Positions 1-10,141 of a stretch of DNA of 64,000 bases are shown piece after piece (the stretch's first letter is position 1; the number at the start of each line of letters is the position of its first letter). The notes under the pieces are model-generated. The model searched no databases, was not told the origin of the DNA, and saw only the letters and a list, made by a program, of their open reading frames with translations. Origin of the DNA: Chloroflexota bacterium (GTDB lineage Bacteria > Chloroflexota > Anaerolineae > Anaerolineales > UBA11579). The translations under genes and the position numbers were made by a program. The stretch is from positions 124,001 through 188,000 of the forward strand of contig VRUJ01000001.1 in the NCBI GenBank assembly GCA_019456165.1, read 5' to 3'.

Positions 1-1471
1 GCTGGGGGAGATCAATATCCAAATCAGCAGGAGATGGGCTTAGTAATGTGGCTGCCTGGCTGCTAACTTCAAATGTGGTTTGTTCATCTTGCCCTATATT
101 TTCAAGTTCAAGCGCAGAAGGGATGACCGTAGCTTGTAAGAAGCGCTCATACATCTGGAATTTCAAGGAAAGGATGCGTGCAACAGATTCATCTACGCGT
201 AAGGCAAAAGCCACATCATCCCGATACTTTTGAGCAAAGAAATCCAGCGTTCTGATTATAGTTGAATAATTATCTGTTTCACCGCTGCCCACAAAATTTT
301 CCAGAAAAAGAACATCATTTCCGGCCAGGAAGGCATCCAGGGCAACGGCGTGAGCCCGAAAGCTTAGCTCCACGGGGTCATAATAGCGCCTTACCGCCCT
401 GCTACCCAGTTCATCACTTACAATCAGACCACCACCCTGGCGCCAAATATCAAACTGCTCAATGCTCATGAGGGCAGCGAAAGCTTCTGGGTCAAAATTC
501 ACCGGGCGGGTTGTGGCGCGGATATTGCCTTGAAAACCTTTATACCGGATGGGTGAAAGCAGCAAGGCATCGGTGGTTTCACCTGGAGAATTTGCATCCC
601 CTGTAACTGCAAAAAATGGGGCCAACTCAATTTGGGTGAGCTGCTCAAGAGATTTTATGACTGTGGGAATCTCTTCTTCTGGCGGGCGGTCGGAACCTCC
701 ATGTCCAGGGAAGCGCGTTCCGACAGTCGCGATTTTATTTTCACTGCCTGTATGTACACCATCTATGTAGGCAGATCCCATTTCCCCCACCCAAAAAGGA
801 TCACCACCAAAACTACGTGTGCCCACATCTCCAAGGCTTTGTGGGTTGGGTGTAGCTAAAACATCCAAGTTTGGGCCAAATAATAAATTAAAACCCAAAG
901 AAGATAACTCGCGGCCTAAAACCTCTCCAACCCGAAAGGCCAAATCCGGTTGCCAGGTTGCGCCGATCGCCATGGGGTTAGGAAGTTTGGTCAACTCATT
1001 AAGGATTTGATCATATGGGTATCCACCCCCCTCCTGAGAAATACCGATAAAAAGGGGAATAAAGGCTGGTTCAAACTCAACACCGCTTTCAGGGTCAATG
1101 GTATTCCGTAAGGAACCATAAAACTCAGCATTTTGCAAAGCACGATTCATTTCCCATGTGGTTTGAAGAGTATCTGGCGCTGCGCTAAAATTATCGCTAT
1201 CAGCTTGTAAAACGATGCCCCCAATATGGTGGTTGACAATCAAATCATATATCTGGCTCTCTTCTGAGATATCAGTTCCATCAAAAGTGACCAGAAAGAG
1301 TTGGCCAATTCTTTCCTCAGGCGTAAGTTGCTCTATAAATGTCTGGATTTGCGGGTTTGGTGTCGGGGTTTGTAATAAATGGGCTGCATTGCCAGTATTG
1401 ATTGGAGCAGTGACCATCAGGAAAAGTAACCCTAGCACCAGTGTAAAAAGAAAATTAAGTCGGACTTTCAA
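1..1471 (-). CDS. Secreted glycoside hydrolase family 3 protein (NagZ-like), partial
   Basis: Open on the minus strand from a TTG at 1471 to the left edge (490 codons, no stop), so the C-terminus is missing. The start is supported by GGAG 8 nt upstream. Residues 1-30 form a signal peptide or anchor (charged MKVR then a long Leu/Phe/Val stretch). The rest matches the GH3 beta-N-acetylhexosaminidase fold: TPEERIGQLF near residue 53, SLGFNLLFGPNLDV, a FPGHGGSD loop, and LIVSDEL, which carries the expected nucleophile Asp. Family members cleave beta-linked N-acetylglucosamine or other sugars. Here the usual KHFPGHG reads TRFPGHG and the following Asp-x-His catalytic dyad of NagZ is not evident (the loop reads SDRPPEEEI), so substrate and activity are uncertain. 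It probably acts outside the membrane, on cell wall or exogenous glycans. Confidence 0.8.
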   Translation of the reverse strand, partial: MKVRLNFLFTLVLGLLFLMVTAPINTGNAAHLLQTPTPNPQIQTFIEQLTPEERIGQLFLVTFDGTDISEESQIYDLIVNHHIGGIVLQADSDNFSAAPDTLQTTWEMNRALQNAEFYGSLRNTIDPESGVEFEPAFIPLFIGISQEGGGYPYDQILNELTKLPNPMAIGATWQPDLAFRVGEVLGRELSSLGFNLLFGPNLDVLATPNPQSLGDVGTRSFGGDPFWVGEMGSAYIDGVHTGSENKIATVGTRFPGHGGSDRPPEEEIPTVIKSLEQLTQIELAPFFAVTGDANSPGETTDALLLSPIRYKGFQGNIRATTRPVNFDPEAFAALMSIEQFDIWRQGGGLIVSDELGSRAVRRYYDPVELSFRAHAVALDAFLAGNDVLFLENFVGSGETDNYSTIIRTLDFFAQKYRDDVAFALRVDESVARILSLKFQMYERFLQATVIPSALELENIGQDEQTTFEVSSQAATLLSPSPADLDIDLPQ

Positions 1472-1624
1472 CCTGTCTACTCCAAATTTTTTTCAGGCAC
1501 TTTCACAACACATCTACTAAACCACAGCCAATCAGAAAGATGAAATCAGTAAGTTGCCTATTAAGATAAAGTACCCCTGACCAAATGCGCCGAGGTGATC
1601 TGGTGGATTACGAGGAAGTGTTAC

Positions 1625-2962
1625 TCAGAGATCAACAAAGTAAGCCTCAGCAGCCCGGTCCAACATTTCACGGTCCATAGATGGCTGTACAGATAAATAC
1701 CCGGAAATGTCTAATATCTGATCACAGATGTCACGAGGGTGTGAGGCGCGCAGCTTGCGATTCCGCTTGATATACCATTCCTGCAGGAGATAAGCCAAAC
1801 CTTGGTCGTCGTATGGTACGCCTTTCTGTTTGGAAACACGTTTAAATATTTCCCTAAAATCTTCAAATGTTGGATCACCAATCTCAATTTTATGGCGCAA
1901 ACGTCGAAGGAAAGCTTCATCGACCAGATCTTTTGGAGGTAAGTTTGTTGAGAAGATAACCAAAACGTCAAAGGGAACTTCAACTTTACGCCCAGTATGG
2001 AGAGTTAGATAATCAATACGGTTTTCGAGGGGCACGATCCAACGGTTGAGCAAGTCGCGAGGGCGTACTTGTTGGCGACCAAAGTCATCGATGAGCAGGA
2101 TTCCACCATTAGCTTTAACTTGGAAGGGTGCTTCATAGAACTTGTTGGTGTCATCAAAAACAAGATCCAATCCAGCCATGGTTAATTCACCACCAACGAC
2201 AATAAAAGGCCGGTTGATACGCACCCAGCGCGGGTCTCTCCGGCTGCCGGCACGTAAGGAGCCGGTGCCGGATTCAGTCGTATCATCCTCATGAACAAGT
2301 TTGTGATTTACAGAGTCATATAATGTTACGACTTGTCCATCAATATCAATCGCATAGGGAATGAACATGGAATCTGCCGCAGTCATATTGCCAATAGAGC
2401 TAGCTATGGATGTTTTTCCATTGCCAGGAGGCCCATACATAAAAATTGAGGCGCCAGAATTTACGGCTGGGCCGATTTGGTGAAAGGTCTTTTCAGAAAG
2501 AATTAATTCTGAAAGTGCCTGGCGCATCACACGGTTAGTAACATTTGTACGACTCCGCGCCTGCTTATTAATCGAATCGTTGTAAACAGCTATTGGTACA
2601 GGAGCTGGGCCAGCATATTGGCTGCGGTCAATCGCCTCACGAGCTCGGGCAATCCCTGCGCTTGTAATCGCATACAGATACGCACCTTCCCCCAATCCCA
2701 TTTGAGAAGACTTGACTTCCACAAATTTTTCGCGTTTCAGGTTCTCCATGATGTGTTCAACCAGTCCAGCGAAAGGCAATGCGATAGCCTCTGCAAGCTG
2801 GAACCCGTTTAAATACCCTTGAAAATACAGGACTTTCAGCGCTAAGTCTTGCAGCCATAGTTGAGATAGGCCGGTATCCTCCAAACGTGTAATTGGAGGC
2901 GGCACAAAACCCCGTGCCTGGCTCTGAAATTCTTGAGCAGATTTAGTTCCTGTTGCTGTCAT
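1625..2962 (-). CDS. AAA+ ATPase, uncharacterised, with N-terminal winged-helix-like region
   Basis: A 445-residue cytosolic protein with one AAA+ module. Walker A (GPPGNGKTS) lies near residue 175, Walker B (ILLIDDFGR) near 290, sensor 1 (VIFSTNLPP) near 330, and a downstream FLRRLRHK provides the likely arginine finger. Residues 1-110 look like a winged-helix or regulatory domain ending in YAITSAGIARARE. I chose ATG 2962 over the upstream in-frame TTG at 2980 because AGGAGGT lies 5 nt before the ATG and would sit inside the longer reading frame. Related ATPases are annotated only as AAA family ATPase in Chloroflexota and other phyla, and I cannot name a substrate. It is followed by the GH3 gene on the same strand (about 150 nt gap). 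A MoxR/RavA-like chaperone role is possible but unproven. Confidence 0.8.
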   Translation of the reverse strand: MTATGTKSAQEFQSQARGFVPPPITRLEDTGLSQLWLQDLALKVLYFQGYLNGFQLAEAIALPFAGLVEHIMENLKREKFVEVKSSQMGLGEGAYLYAITSAGIARAREAIDRSQYAGPAPVPIAVYNDSINKQARSRTNVTNRVMRQALSELILSEKTFHQIGPAVNSGASIFMYGPPGNGKTSIASSIGNMTAADSMFIPYAIDIDGQVVTLYDSVNHKLVHEDDTTESGTGSLRAGSRRDPRWVRINRPFIVVGGELTMAGLDLVFDDTNKFYEAPFQVKANGGILLIDDFGRQQVRPRDLLNRWIVPLENRIDYLTLHTGRKVEVPFDVLVIFSTNLPPKDLVDEAFLRRLRHKIEIGDPTFEDFREIFKRVSKQKGVPYDDQGLAYLLQEWYIKRNRKLRASHPRDICDQILDISGYLSVQPSMDREMLDRAAEAYFVDL

Positions 2963-3130
2963 CAGCCACCTCCTGGTCAAACACAGACCAGATATTTCTT
3001 AAATTCTTTCTAATCTTAAACAATACTTGCTGAATTGGCAAATGATTTATGCATTGGCATTACATTTTTGTAAGGTTTTGCCATTTCGTCTATTTTAAAT
3101 TATAGCATGCAGTAATCTTACTTGAAATAG

Positions 3131-3159
3131 TTGCCGAAATGGTTCTTTTTCTCTATAAT
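3131..3159 (+). promoter_or_regulatory. Sigma-70-type promoter of the GT2 gene, leaderless
   Basis: TTGCCG (3131-3136), a 17-nt spacer and a perfect TATAAT (3154-3159). The ATG at 3166 lies 6 nt after the -10 box, about where transcription should begin, and there is no Shine-Dalgarno sequence. This suggests a leaderless mRNA. Confidence 0.7.
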
Positions 3160-3165
3160 CCATTT

Positions 3166-3852
3166 ATGCTAAACATTACAGCAATCATACCTGTATATAA
3201 CGAGAAACCCACAATCCGGGAAATTGTCCGGCGGGTAAAAGATGTAGGGCTAGTCAGTGAGATTCTGATTGTAGATGATGGCTCTACAGACGGTACCCGA
3301 GACATCCTGGCTGAAATTGAGGACCCGCCCACTGTGAGGGTAATTTATCACGAGAAAAACCAAGGAAAAGGCTCTGCTGTCCGCACCGGAATCAATGAGG
3401 CAGTTGGAGATGTTATGCTTATCCAAGATGCCGACCTGGAGTACGATCCACGCGATTACCCTAGTTTGTTGAAACCAATTGAGGAAGACATCGCCGATGT
3501 GGTCTTTGGCTCACGCTTTTTGGGAGGTCCAAGACGACCAATTTTATTCTGGAATATGATCGCTAACAAAATCTTAACCTTGATGACCAACATATTGTAT
3601 AACAATATCCTGACAGATATGGAAACTGGTTACAAAGTATTCCGCCGAGAAGTTGTTGAGAATATGCCGCTGCATGCCAAAAGGTTTAATTTTGAGCCGG
3701 AATTTACGGCGAAATTATTAAAGCGCAAGGTGCGTATTTACGAAGTTCCGATTTCGTTCAATCCGCGTGATTATGACGAGGGCAAGAAGATCAAAATAAA
3801 AGACGCATTTGAGGCTGTTTGGACCCTCATAAAATATCGCTTTGTGGATTAG
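3166..3852 (+). CDS. Glycosyltransferase family 2, DPM1-like polyprenyl-phosphate sugar synthase
   Basis: A 228-residue GT-A glycosyltransferase. AIIPVYNEKPTI opens the nucleotide-binding domain, IVDDGSTDGT follows, and QDADLEYDP supplies the metal-binding DAD motif. GSRFLGG and METGYKVFRR are typical of the dolichol-phosphate mannosyltransferase (DPM1) and undecaprenyl-phosphate glucosyltransferase subgroup. There is no C-terminal membrane pair, so it is a soluble, membrane-associated enzyme of the DPM1 type. It probably loads a sugar, perhaps mannose, onto a polyprenyl phosphate for GT-C transferases such as those at 46-58 kb. An in-frame ATG exists at 3139, but it lies upstream of the -10 box, so 3166 is preferred. 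The gene converges with recJ. Confidence 0.85.
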   Translation: MLNITAIIPVYNEKPTIREIVRRVKDVGLVSEILIVDDGSTDGTRDILAEIEDPPTVRVIYHEKNQGKGSAVRTGINEAVGDVMLIQDADLEYDPRDYPSLLKPIEEDIADVVFGSRFLGGPRRPILFWNMIANKILTLMTNILYNNILTDMETGYKVFRREVVENMPLHAKRFNFEPEFTAKLLKRKVRIYEVPISFNPRDYDEGKKIKIKDAFEAVWTLIKYRFVD

Positions 3853-3939
3853 GACTTTGTACACTTCATCACCCAGGCGAAGATTACCAGCCGGCTAATT
3901 AATAACCCTACCCATGCCATCCAAAAGCCTCAAATACTT

Positions 3940-5634
3940 TCATTCACTAGGCTTTATGTCACGTACGTTCAATTGCAACTTTTTCGCTCCCCTAAATTCA
4001 TTTAGCTCAAACGCATATATCAAATCAACTTGTGAAGACAAGTTATCCAGCAAGTAGCCTAAGCGAAAAGCAATAGCATCGAATGTAACCCACCCATCTG
4101 TCACCGCAAGCTTCAGATGAGCTTTATCCCGGCCGACTGCTCTACTGGAAGTAACTTTTAGATCCCGGGTTACGAATAATGGCTCAGGGTTTCCATAACC
4201 AGTCGGCTGCAGCCAGGATAACTGGTCTAGCAAATCTGGTTTTAAATCTAAGAGGGCGACTTCCACTTCAGCATTCAAAACCGGTCGCAGATCCAAACCG
4301 CGTAATTTTTCTTCGGCCAACGCTCCTAAACGCTCAATAAGTTCCGGCAAATTAGAATTCTGCACGGTAAATCCTGCCGCAGCCGCATGGCCGCCAAAAT
4401 GGTCTAGTAAATCAGCGCACTGGTCCAGAGCTTCAGTAATATGGAATTCTGCTATGCTGCGGCAAGATGCCCTCGTGAAGTCTTTGCCTCTATTAGCGAC
4501 GATCGCTGGGCGATAATAACCGTCGACCAAACGAGAGGCAGCCAGGCCAACAACTCCTGGGTTAAAATCCTCATCTGACGCAAACAATAACAGAGGCTCG
4601 CTTTCTTCAGAAAACACCTGTAACTCAGATTGTTCCATTACAGCTTGGGTGATTTTCTGCCTTTCTCGATTATAGTTATCTAATTCTTGGGCCAATTGGG
4701 CGGCTTCAAATACATCTTCAGCCAGTAAAAGTTCATATGCTGTTCGCGCCGAGGCTACACGTCCAGCGGCGTTTAAGCGCGGCCCCAGTACAAAACCGAT
4801 GGCGCTTGCATTTATCTGCTCTGGCTTTAAATCGCTTACGCCAATTAAAGCCATTAATCCTTGCCTTTGGGTCTTACTTATTTGTAAAACACCCTCGCGC
4901 ACCAACGAGCGGTTCTCACCTACCAGGGGCACAAGATCGGCCACAGTTCCCAAAGCAACCAGATCAAGTAAGTGAGTACTATTTATGTTTTTAGGCTGCA
5001 AACGGTCAATTAATGCACAAGCGAGTTTATATGCTACACCAACCCCCGCAAGATTTTTGTTTGGATAAGAATCGCCCGGTTGTTTGGGGTTTATCAAAGC
5101 AGTAGCCTGGGGGATTTCCGCCCCGGGAGTATGGTGATCGGTAATGATCAAATCCAAACCCAGGGAGCGAGCAAAGTCAGCCTCTTCCACAGCGCGGATG
5201 CCGCAATCCACGGTAATGACTAATTCAGCGCCATCGGATTTTAAATTTTCTAGTGCTTGGGGTTTTAATCCATATCCCTCAGTAAAACGATCAGGAATAT
5301 ACGCGTCTACTACAGCGCCCATTTTTGAAAGCGCCTGTACCAGTAAAGCTGTCGCGGAAACTCCATCCGTATCATAATCGCCATACACCACCATTCTCTT
5401 CTGGGCTTGCATGGCGTGGAGGATTCGCTCGACTGCTGCAGCCATGCCCAACAATTCAAATGGATCGGTATTTGCAAGTTCAGCCCCAGCCAGGAAATTT
5501 GTAGCAGCTTCCTGAGTAGGATAACCGCGATTATAGAGGATTTGTTGGAGGATGGTCGGATATCTTTTTAAATTTTTTTCTGCCTCCGGGGATATCCGGG
5601 CTGCGATTTGCCAACGTTTCTCAGGAGAAATCAT
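3940..5634 (-). CDS. recJ: Single-stranded-DNA-specific 5'-3' exonuclease RecJ
   Basis: A 564-residue DHH-family exonuclease that degrades single-stranded DNA 5' to 3' in recombination and mismatch repair. YGDYDTDGVSAT (motif I, metal ligands), VDCGI, ITDHH (the DHH motif) and AGVGVAYK are all present. The DHHA1 domain has the expected GGHAAAAGF near residue 420, and the C-terminal OB-like domain closes the protein. Length is normal for bacterial RecJ. The start is placed at ATG 5634 (AGGAAA about 9 nt upstream) rather than the in-frame TTG 5652. It diverges from yvcK across about 160 bp. Confidence 0.95.
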   Translation of the reverse strand: MISPEKRWQIAARISPEAEKNLKRYPTILQQILYNRGYPTQEAATNFLAGAELANTDPFELLGMAAAVERILHAMQAQKRMVVYGDYDTDGVSATALLVQALSKMGAVVDAYIPDRFTEGYGLKPQALENLKSDGAELVITVDCGIRAVEEADFARSLGLDLIITDHHTPGAEIPQATALINPKQPGDSYPNKNLAGVGVAYKLACALIDRLQPKNINSTHLLDLVALGTVADLVPLVGENRSLVREGVLQISKTQRQGLMALIGVSDLKPEQINASAIGFVLGPRLNAAGRVASARTAYELLLAEDVFEAAQLAQELDNYNRERQKITQAVMEQSELQVFSEESEPLLLFASDEDFNPGVVGLAASRLVDGYYRPAIVANRGKDFTRASCRSIAEFHITEALDQCADLLDHFGGHAAAAGFTVQNSNLPELIERLGALAEEKLRGLDLRPVLNAEVEVALLDLKPDLLDQLSWLQPTGYGNPEPLFVTRDLKVTSSRAVGRDKAHLKLAVTDGWVTFDAIAFRLGYLLDNLSSQVDLIYAFELNEFRGAKKLQLNVRDIKPSE

Positions 5635-5754
5635 ATGATTCCATTTCCTCAATGTGATTAGTCTTAACCGCTAAAGTATACGCTTGCTTTAGCTTGTTGA
5701 CAACATATTGAACTGAGGGTTTTTTTCTTCTGCCTAAAACCCAAAAAAGTAACG

Positions 5755-5783
5755 TTGACGTCAAACATAAAGACTGCTATCAT
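5755..5783 (+). promoter_or_regulatory. yvcK promoter with palindrome over the -35 box
   Basis: TTGACG (5755-5760), 17-nt spacer, TATCAT (5778-5783). The -35 box is part of a perfect 10-bp palindrome, TTGACGTCAA (5755-5764), a possible operator. The start codon lies 11 nt after the -10 box, so the leader would be only a few bases, and no Shine-Dalgarno is present. Confidence 0.6.
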
Positions 5784-5794
5784 GCGCCCTAGTT

Positions 5795-7129
5795 ATGAAA
5801 CCTACGGTCGCTCCCTGGTCGCAACGCTTGCGGGACGGGATAATTCAGTTTTTACGATGGTTTACGCCTGGACTAGGGGTTAAACGCTGGCTCTTGCTTG
5901 TTCTTTTAGGTACCTCTTTAATAGGGACAGGATTGGCAATTTTGGTATTGGACGTTTATCGTACCTCGCCAGATACCTGGTGGCTGCCTGCTCTCTCAAC
6001 AATATCATTGCGTTCATTGGCGCGCCCTTTACGGGCCTTGATTTTCGGCGGTTTGGGAATTGGGTTGATCGTCTCAGGGATCTGGGGGTTAAACCGGTCC
6101 CTTTTAGCGCCATTCCTCCAACCTGGACGACCTTTTGTGGAAACTTTAGCTGGCTACCGCCGCAGAGGGCGGGGGCCGCGCATTGTAGCAATTGGAGGAG
6201 GGCATGGCCTTTCAATATTATTGCGAGGTCTGAAGGAATTCACCCATAACCTGACCGCCGTGGTCACCGTAGCAGATGACGGCGGATCCTCTGGACGCTT
6301 ACGCGATAGTTTGGGGATCTTGCCGCCAGGAGATATTCGCAATTGCTTGGCTGCCCTCTCCAATGATGAGGCTCTAATCACCCAACTCTTCCAGTACCGC
6401 TTTGCAAATGGCGGAGGTGGTTTGGATGGGCATTCGTTCGGGAATCTGTTCATCAGCGCCCTAAGCGAAATTACTGGTAGCTTTGAAGATGCGGTTGCAG
6501 AATCTGGTCGGGTGTTATCAGTACACGGCCGTGTCTTGCCGTCTACGCTCCACGATGTACGCCTGGTTGCGGATATGAGTCTGCCTCATTTGAAGGAGGA
6601 GGTTAGAATTCGAGGGGAAAGCCGTATTCCAAGTGTTAGTGGAGAAGTGCGGCGCATTTGGTTGGAACCGAACAACCCGCCTGCATTTCCAGAAGCTATT
6701 AAAGCACTACTGGGAGCCGACTTGATCATTCTAGGTCCTGGTAGTTTGTACACCAGCATTTTGCCTAACCTGCTGGTACCAGATTTCCGGGCGGCCGTGC
6801 GCTCAAGCCAAGCGTTAAAAATTTACGTTTGCAATGTAGCCACCCAACTCGGTGAAACAGATGCATATACATGCAACGACCATATCAAAGCTTTAGATTC
6901 ACATGTAGGCACAGGTATTTTCGATCTGGTGGTCTGCAACAAACATTTTATCGGCGATTTACCTGATGGAGCCGCTTGGGTGGAAATTGAAGAGGGTCTG
7001 GATGACCAATACGCTATATACCAATCAGACTTGGGAGATGATGATGCCCCAGGCAGGCATGACGCTGGCAAATTATCTCGGGTTTTAATTGATATCTTGC
7101 AAGAACGCACCGGGCCCTTAGCACTATAA
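5795..7129 (+). CDS. yvcK: YvcK/CofD-like gluconeogenesis factor with N-terminal membrane anchor
   Basis: A 444-residue protein. Two hydrophobic segments (about 33-52 and 78-100) precede a complete YvcK domain: AIGGGHGLSILLRGL (nucleotide-binding loop) near residue 132, VADDGGSSGRLRD, PPGDIRNCL, GHSFGNLF and LGPGSLYTS. Bacillus subtilis YvcK is soluble, about 320 residues, binds UDP-sugars and is needed for morphology and growth on gluconeogenic carbon sources; it is a known substrate of the Ser/Thr kinase PrkC. The membrane anchor here is an addition to that core. Its position immediately before gap (54 nt) and close to a PknB-like kinase fits a role linking carbon flux to envelope synthesis. 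Confidence 0.9.
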   Translation: MKPTVAPWSQRLRDGIIQFLRWFTPGLGVKRWLLLVLLGTSLIGTGLAILVLDVYRTSPDTWWLPALSTISLRSLARPLRALIFGGLGIGLIVSGIWGLNRSLLAPFLQPGRPFVETLAGYRRRGRGPRIVAIGGGHGLSILLRGLKEFTHNLTAVVTVADDGGSSGRLRDSLGILPPGDIRNCLAALSNDEALITQLFQYRFANGGGGLDGHSFGNLFISALSEITGSFEDAVAESGRVLSVHGRVLPSTLHDVRLVADMSLPHLKEEVRIRGESRIPSVSGEVRRIWLEPNNPPAFPEAIKALLGADLIILGPGSLYTSILPNLLVPDFRAAVRSSQALKIYVCNVATQLGETDAYTCNDHIKALDSHVGTGIFDLVVCNKHFIGDLPDGAAWVEIEEGLDDQYAIYQSDLGDDDAPGRHDAGKLSRVLIDILQERTGPLAL

Positions 7130-7141
7130 ACCCATCCATAA

Positions 7142-8215
<1,074 letters not shown>

Positions 8216-8230
8216 GGAATTGGATGGTAT

Positions 8231-8251
8231 GGGTGGGTTTCATGCCCACCC
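8231..8251 (+). promoter_or_regulatory. Intercistronic hairpin between gap and pgk
   Basis: A perfect 7-bp stem, GGGTGGG (8231-8237) with CCCACCC (8245-8251), and a 7-nt loop. It ends 7 nt before the pgk ATG and has no U-run, so it is not an intrinsic terminator. It could stabilise or process the gap-pgk message or limit access to the pgk start. Confidence 0.5.
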
Positions 8252-8258
8252 AGTTTAT

Positions 8259-9434
8259 ATGTTCAACAAAAAAACGGTCAGGGATATTGACGCCCAAGGC
8301 AAACGCGTTCTAGTGCGCGTAGATTTCAACGTCCCCTTGGCCGAGGGGCAGGTTAGCGACGATACGCGCATCCGGGCTGCTATTCCTACCATTGAGCACC
8401 TCCGCGCACAAAGAGCAACCGTGATCCTATGTTCTCATCTGGGGCGACCAAAGGGGGAAGTGCGCCCAGAATTTTCTCTACACCCGGTATCCCAAAGTTT
8501 AGCTGCCCTACTAAATACAAGTATTGGTTTTGCAGAAGATTGTATCGGTCCAATCGCGGAGGCTGCTTCCTCTGCTGCCCAGCCTGGAGAAATACTCCTA
8601 CTCGAAAACACGCGTTTTCACCCAGGTGAGCAGGATAACGATCCAGAGATGGCCCGTCAACTGGCTACTTTAGCAGATATATTCGTTAATGATGCTTTCG
8701 GTACAGCCCACCGCGCGCATGCTTCCACCGAAGGAGTAGCGCATCTTTTACCCGCCGTGGCCGGCCTGCTCATGGAGAAGGAAATCCGCTATCTAGGCGA
8801 GGCAGTAGCTGCCCCAGAGCATCCCTTTATCGCCATCCTGGGGGGTGCAAAGATCAGCGGCAAGATTAATGTGATCCACAACCTGTTGGATAAAGCCGAT
8901 AAAGTATTGGTCGGCGGCGGGATGGCGAATACCTTCATTAAAGCTCAGGGACATTACGTGGGAGAATCACTCGTCGAAGATAATTCACTGGAAACTGCCC
9001 GCCAACTGCTCGAAAAGGACGCTGCCCGATTAAGCCTGCCCACTGATATTGTCATCGCCGATGACTTCACAGCAGAAGCCAAAAGCCAGATCATCCCCGT
9101 TGGCGACGTACCTGAAGGCTGGCGCATCATGGATATTGGTCCCCAGACTGTGGCAGCTTACACGGAAGAGCTGCAAGGTGCGGGAACAGTGGTTTGGAAT
9201 GGGCCTATGGGTGTGTTTGAGTTCCCGGCTTTTGCCGAGGGCACTAATCAACTCGCCCAGGCCATCGCGGAGAGCGGGGCGATCACAATCGTGGGCGGCG
9301 GGGAATCCGTTGCCGCCATCCGGCAAGCTGGCCTTGCTGAGCAAATCACACACATTTCTACAGGCGGGGGCGCTGCGCTTGAGATGCTGGAGGGTAAAAC
9401 TCTGCCAGGGCTTGCTGCCCTGCTGGATAAGTGA
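8259..9434 (+). CDS. pgk: Phosphoglycerate kinase
   Basis: A 391-residue enzyme transferring phosphate between 1,3-bisphosphoglycerate and ADP. RVDFNVPL, the SHLGRPKG substrate-binding motif, LLLENTRFHPGE, GGAKISGKI and a glycine-rich GGGESVAAI near the C-terminus are all present, and the length is normal. The start at ATG 8259 is preferred to upstream in-frame starts because the conserved domain begins just after it and the preceding sequence is taken up by the gap-pgk hairpin. The last 117 nt plus about 70 nt downstream are repeated, diverged, at 11098-11290 (see the pgk fragment entry). Confidence 0.97.
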   Translation: MFNKKTVRDIDAQGKRVLVRVDFNVPLAEGQVSDDTRIRAAIPTIEHLRAQRATVILCSHLGRPKGEVRPEFSLHPVSQSLAALLNTSIGFAEDCIGPIAEAASSAAQPGEILLLENTRFHPGEQDNDPEMARQLATLADIFVNDAFGTAHRAHASTEGVAHLLPAVAGLLMEKEIRYLGEAVAAPEHPFIAILGGAKISGKINVIHNLLDKADKVLVGGGMANTFIKAQGHYVGESLVEDNSLETARQLLEKDAARLSLPTDIVIADDFTAEAKSQIIPVGDVPEGWRIMDIGPQTVAAYTEELQGAGTVVWNGPMGVFEFPAFAEGTNQLAQAIAESGAITIVGGGESVAAIRQAGLAEQITHISTGGGAALEMLEGKTLPGLAALLDK

Positions 9435-9748
9435 GGGGCGCTGTACCCATGGGCATTTAGTCACGTTCTACCGCGCGTTTGAATTTTGAAAAGTATTATG
9501 GATGAATTATTAACCAAAAATATTGAACTGATTTCATCCTCATTTCTCTAGCTAAATTCATTAATGAACTACAATGAGTATTATCTCCGATTTTTTGAGA
9601 ACCGGTTTTTTGGAGTGCCACAGACCGGAAGAAAAATTAATGCGTTAGCAAATAGCTGTTGGAATGTACGGAGTAATTCACAGATTTCCAGGTTCAAATC
9701 TCATTGCTGTCTCACGAAAAGTCAGCCACTCTCCACCAAGTGTTTTCA
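9435..9748. other. Non-coding left end of the islet after pgk
   Basis: The first roughly 70 nt (to about 9505) match the sequence after the second pgk 3' end (about 11215-11290): both contain AGTCACGT, GCGCGTTT and GAAAAGT in the same order. The remainder is A+T-rich and I see no convincing gene, terminator or integrase site in it. Confidence 0.6.
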
Positions 9749-10141
9749 TCAAGCTTCGTTGAGTGGGTAAGTATGCGAGGGGAGGAAAGCCTCTACTCGG
9801 GCTAATAATTCACGAAGATTAAGCGGTTTCGTCATGAAGACATCACACCCTGCCTCCAGCGCTCTTTTGGTCTCCATTCGACCGTCATGAGCAGTGATTG
9901 CAATGATTGGCACGTACATTAAGTAGCTTTTGCCGCATGAGCGTATTGATCTAGCTACTTCGTAACCGGACATATCCGGCAATCTGATATCTAGTAAAAT
10001 GAGCCCAGGGCCAGCCCTGCATAGATTAAGTCCTTCCTGACCATTGAATGCCCACATAAAAGAGTATCCTCGAGATTCGAGGACTTTCTTAACGAGTATA
10101 ACACTATCCGGGTCGTCTTCTATATAAAGGATGTGAGTCAT
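9749..10141 (-). CDS. Single-domain response regulator (CheY-like receiver)
   Basis: A 130-residue receiver domain without an output domain. The acidic pocket is IEDDPD (Asp9, Asp10), the phospho-acceptor is Asp51 in LILLDIRLPDMSG, the switch residue Thr83 lies in IAITAHDG and the conserved Lys105 in TKPLNLREL, so phosphotransfer chemistry should be intact. The start has GGAGGG 6 nt upstream. It is transcribed opposite to the glycolytic genes and lies inside the islet bounded by pgk sequences; no histidine kinase is next to it. Such stand-alone receivers usually relay within phosphorelays or bind partner proteins. The partner is unknown. Confidence 0.88.
   Translation of the reverse strand: MTHILYIEDDPDSVILVKKVLESRGYSFMWAFNGQEGLNLCRAGPGLILLDIRLPDMSGYEVARSIRSCGKSYLMYVPIIAITAHDGRMETKRALEAGCDVFMTKPLNLRELLARVEAFLPSHTYPLNEA

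Noticed and set aside
9688..9702. GGTTCAAATC resembling a tRNA T-loop inside the islet.
   Set aside because: The flanking bases do not form a T-stem and no D-arm, anticodon arm or acceptor stem could be found around it.
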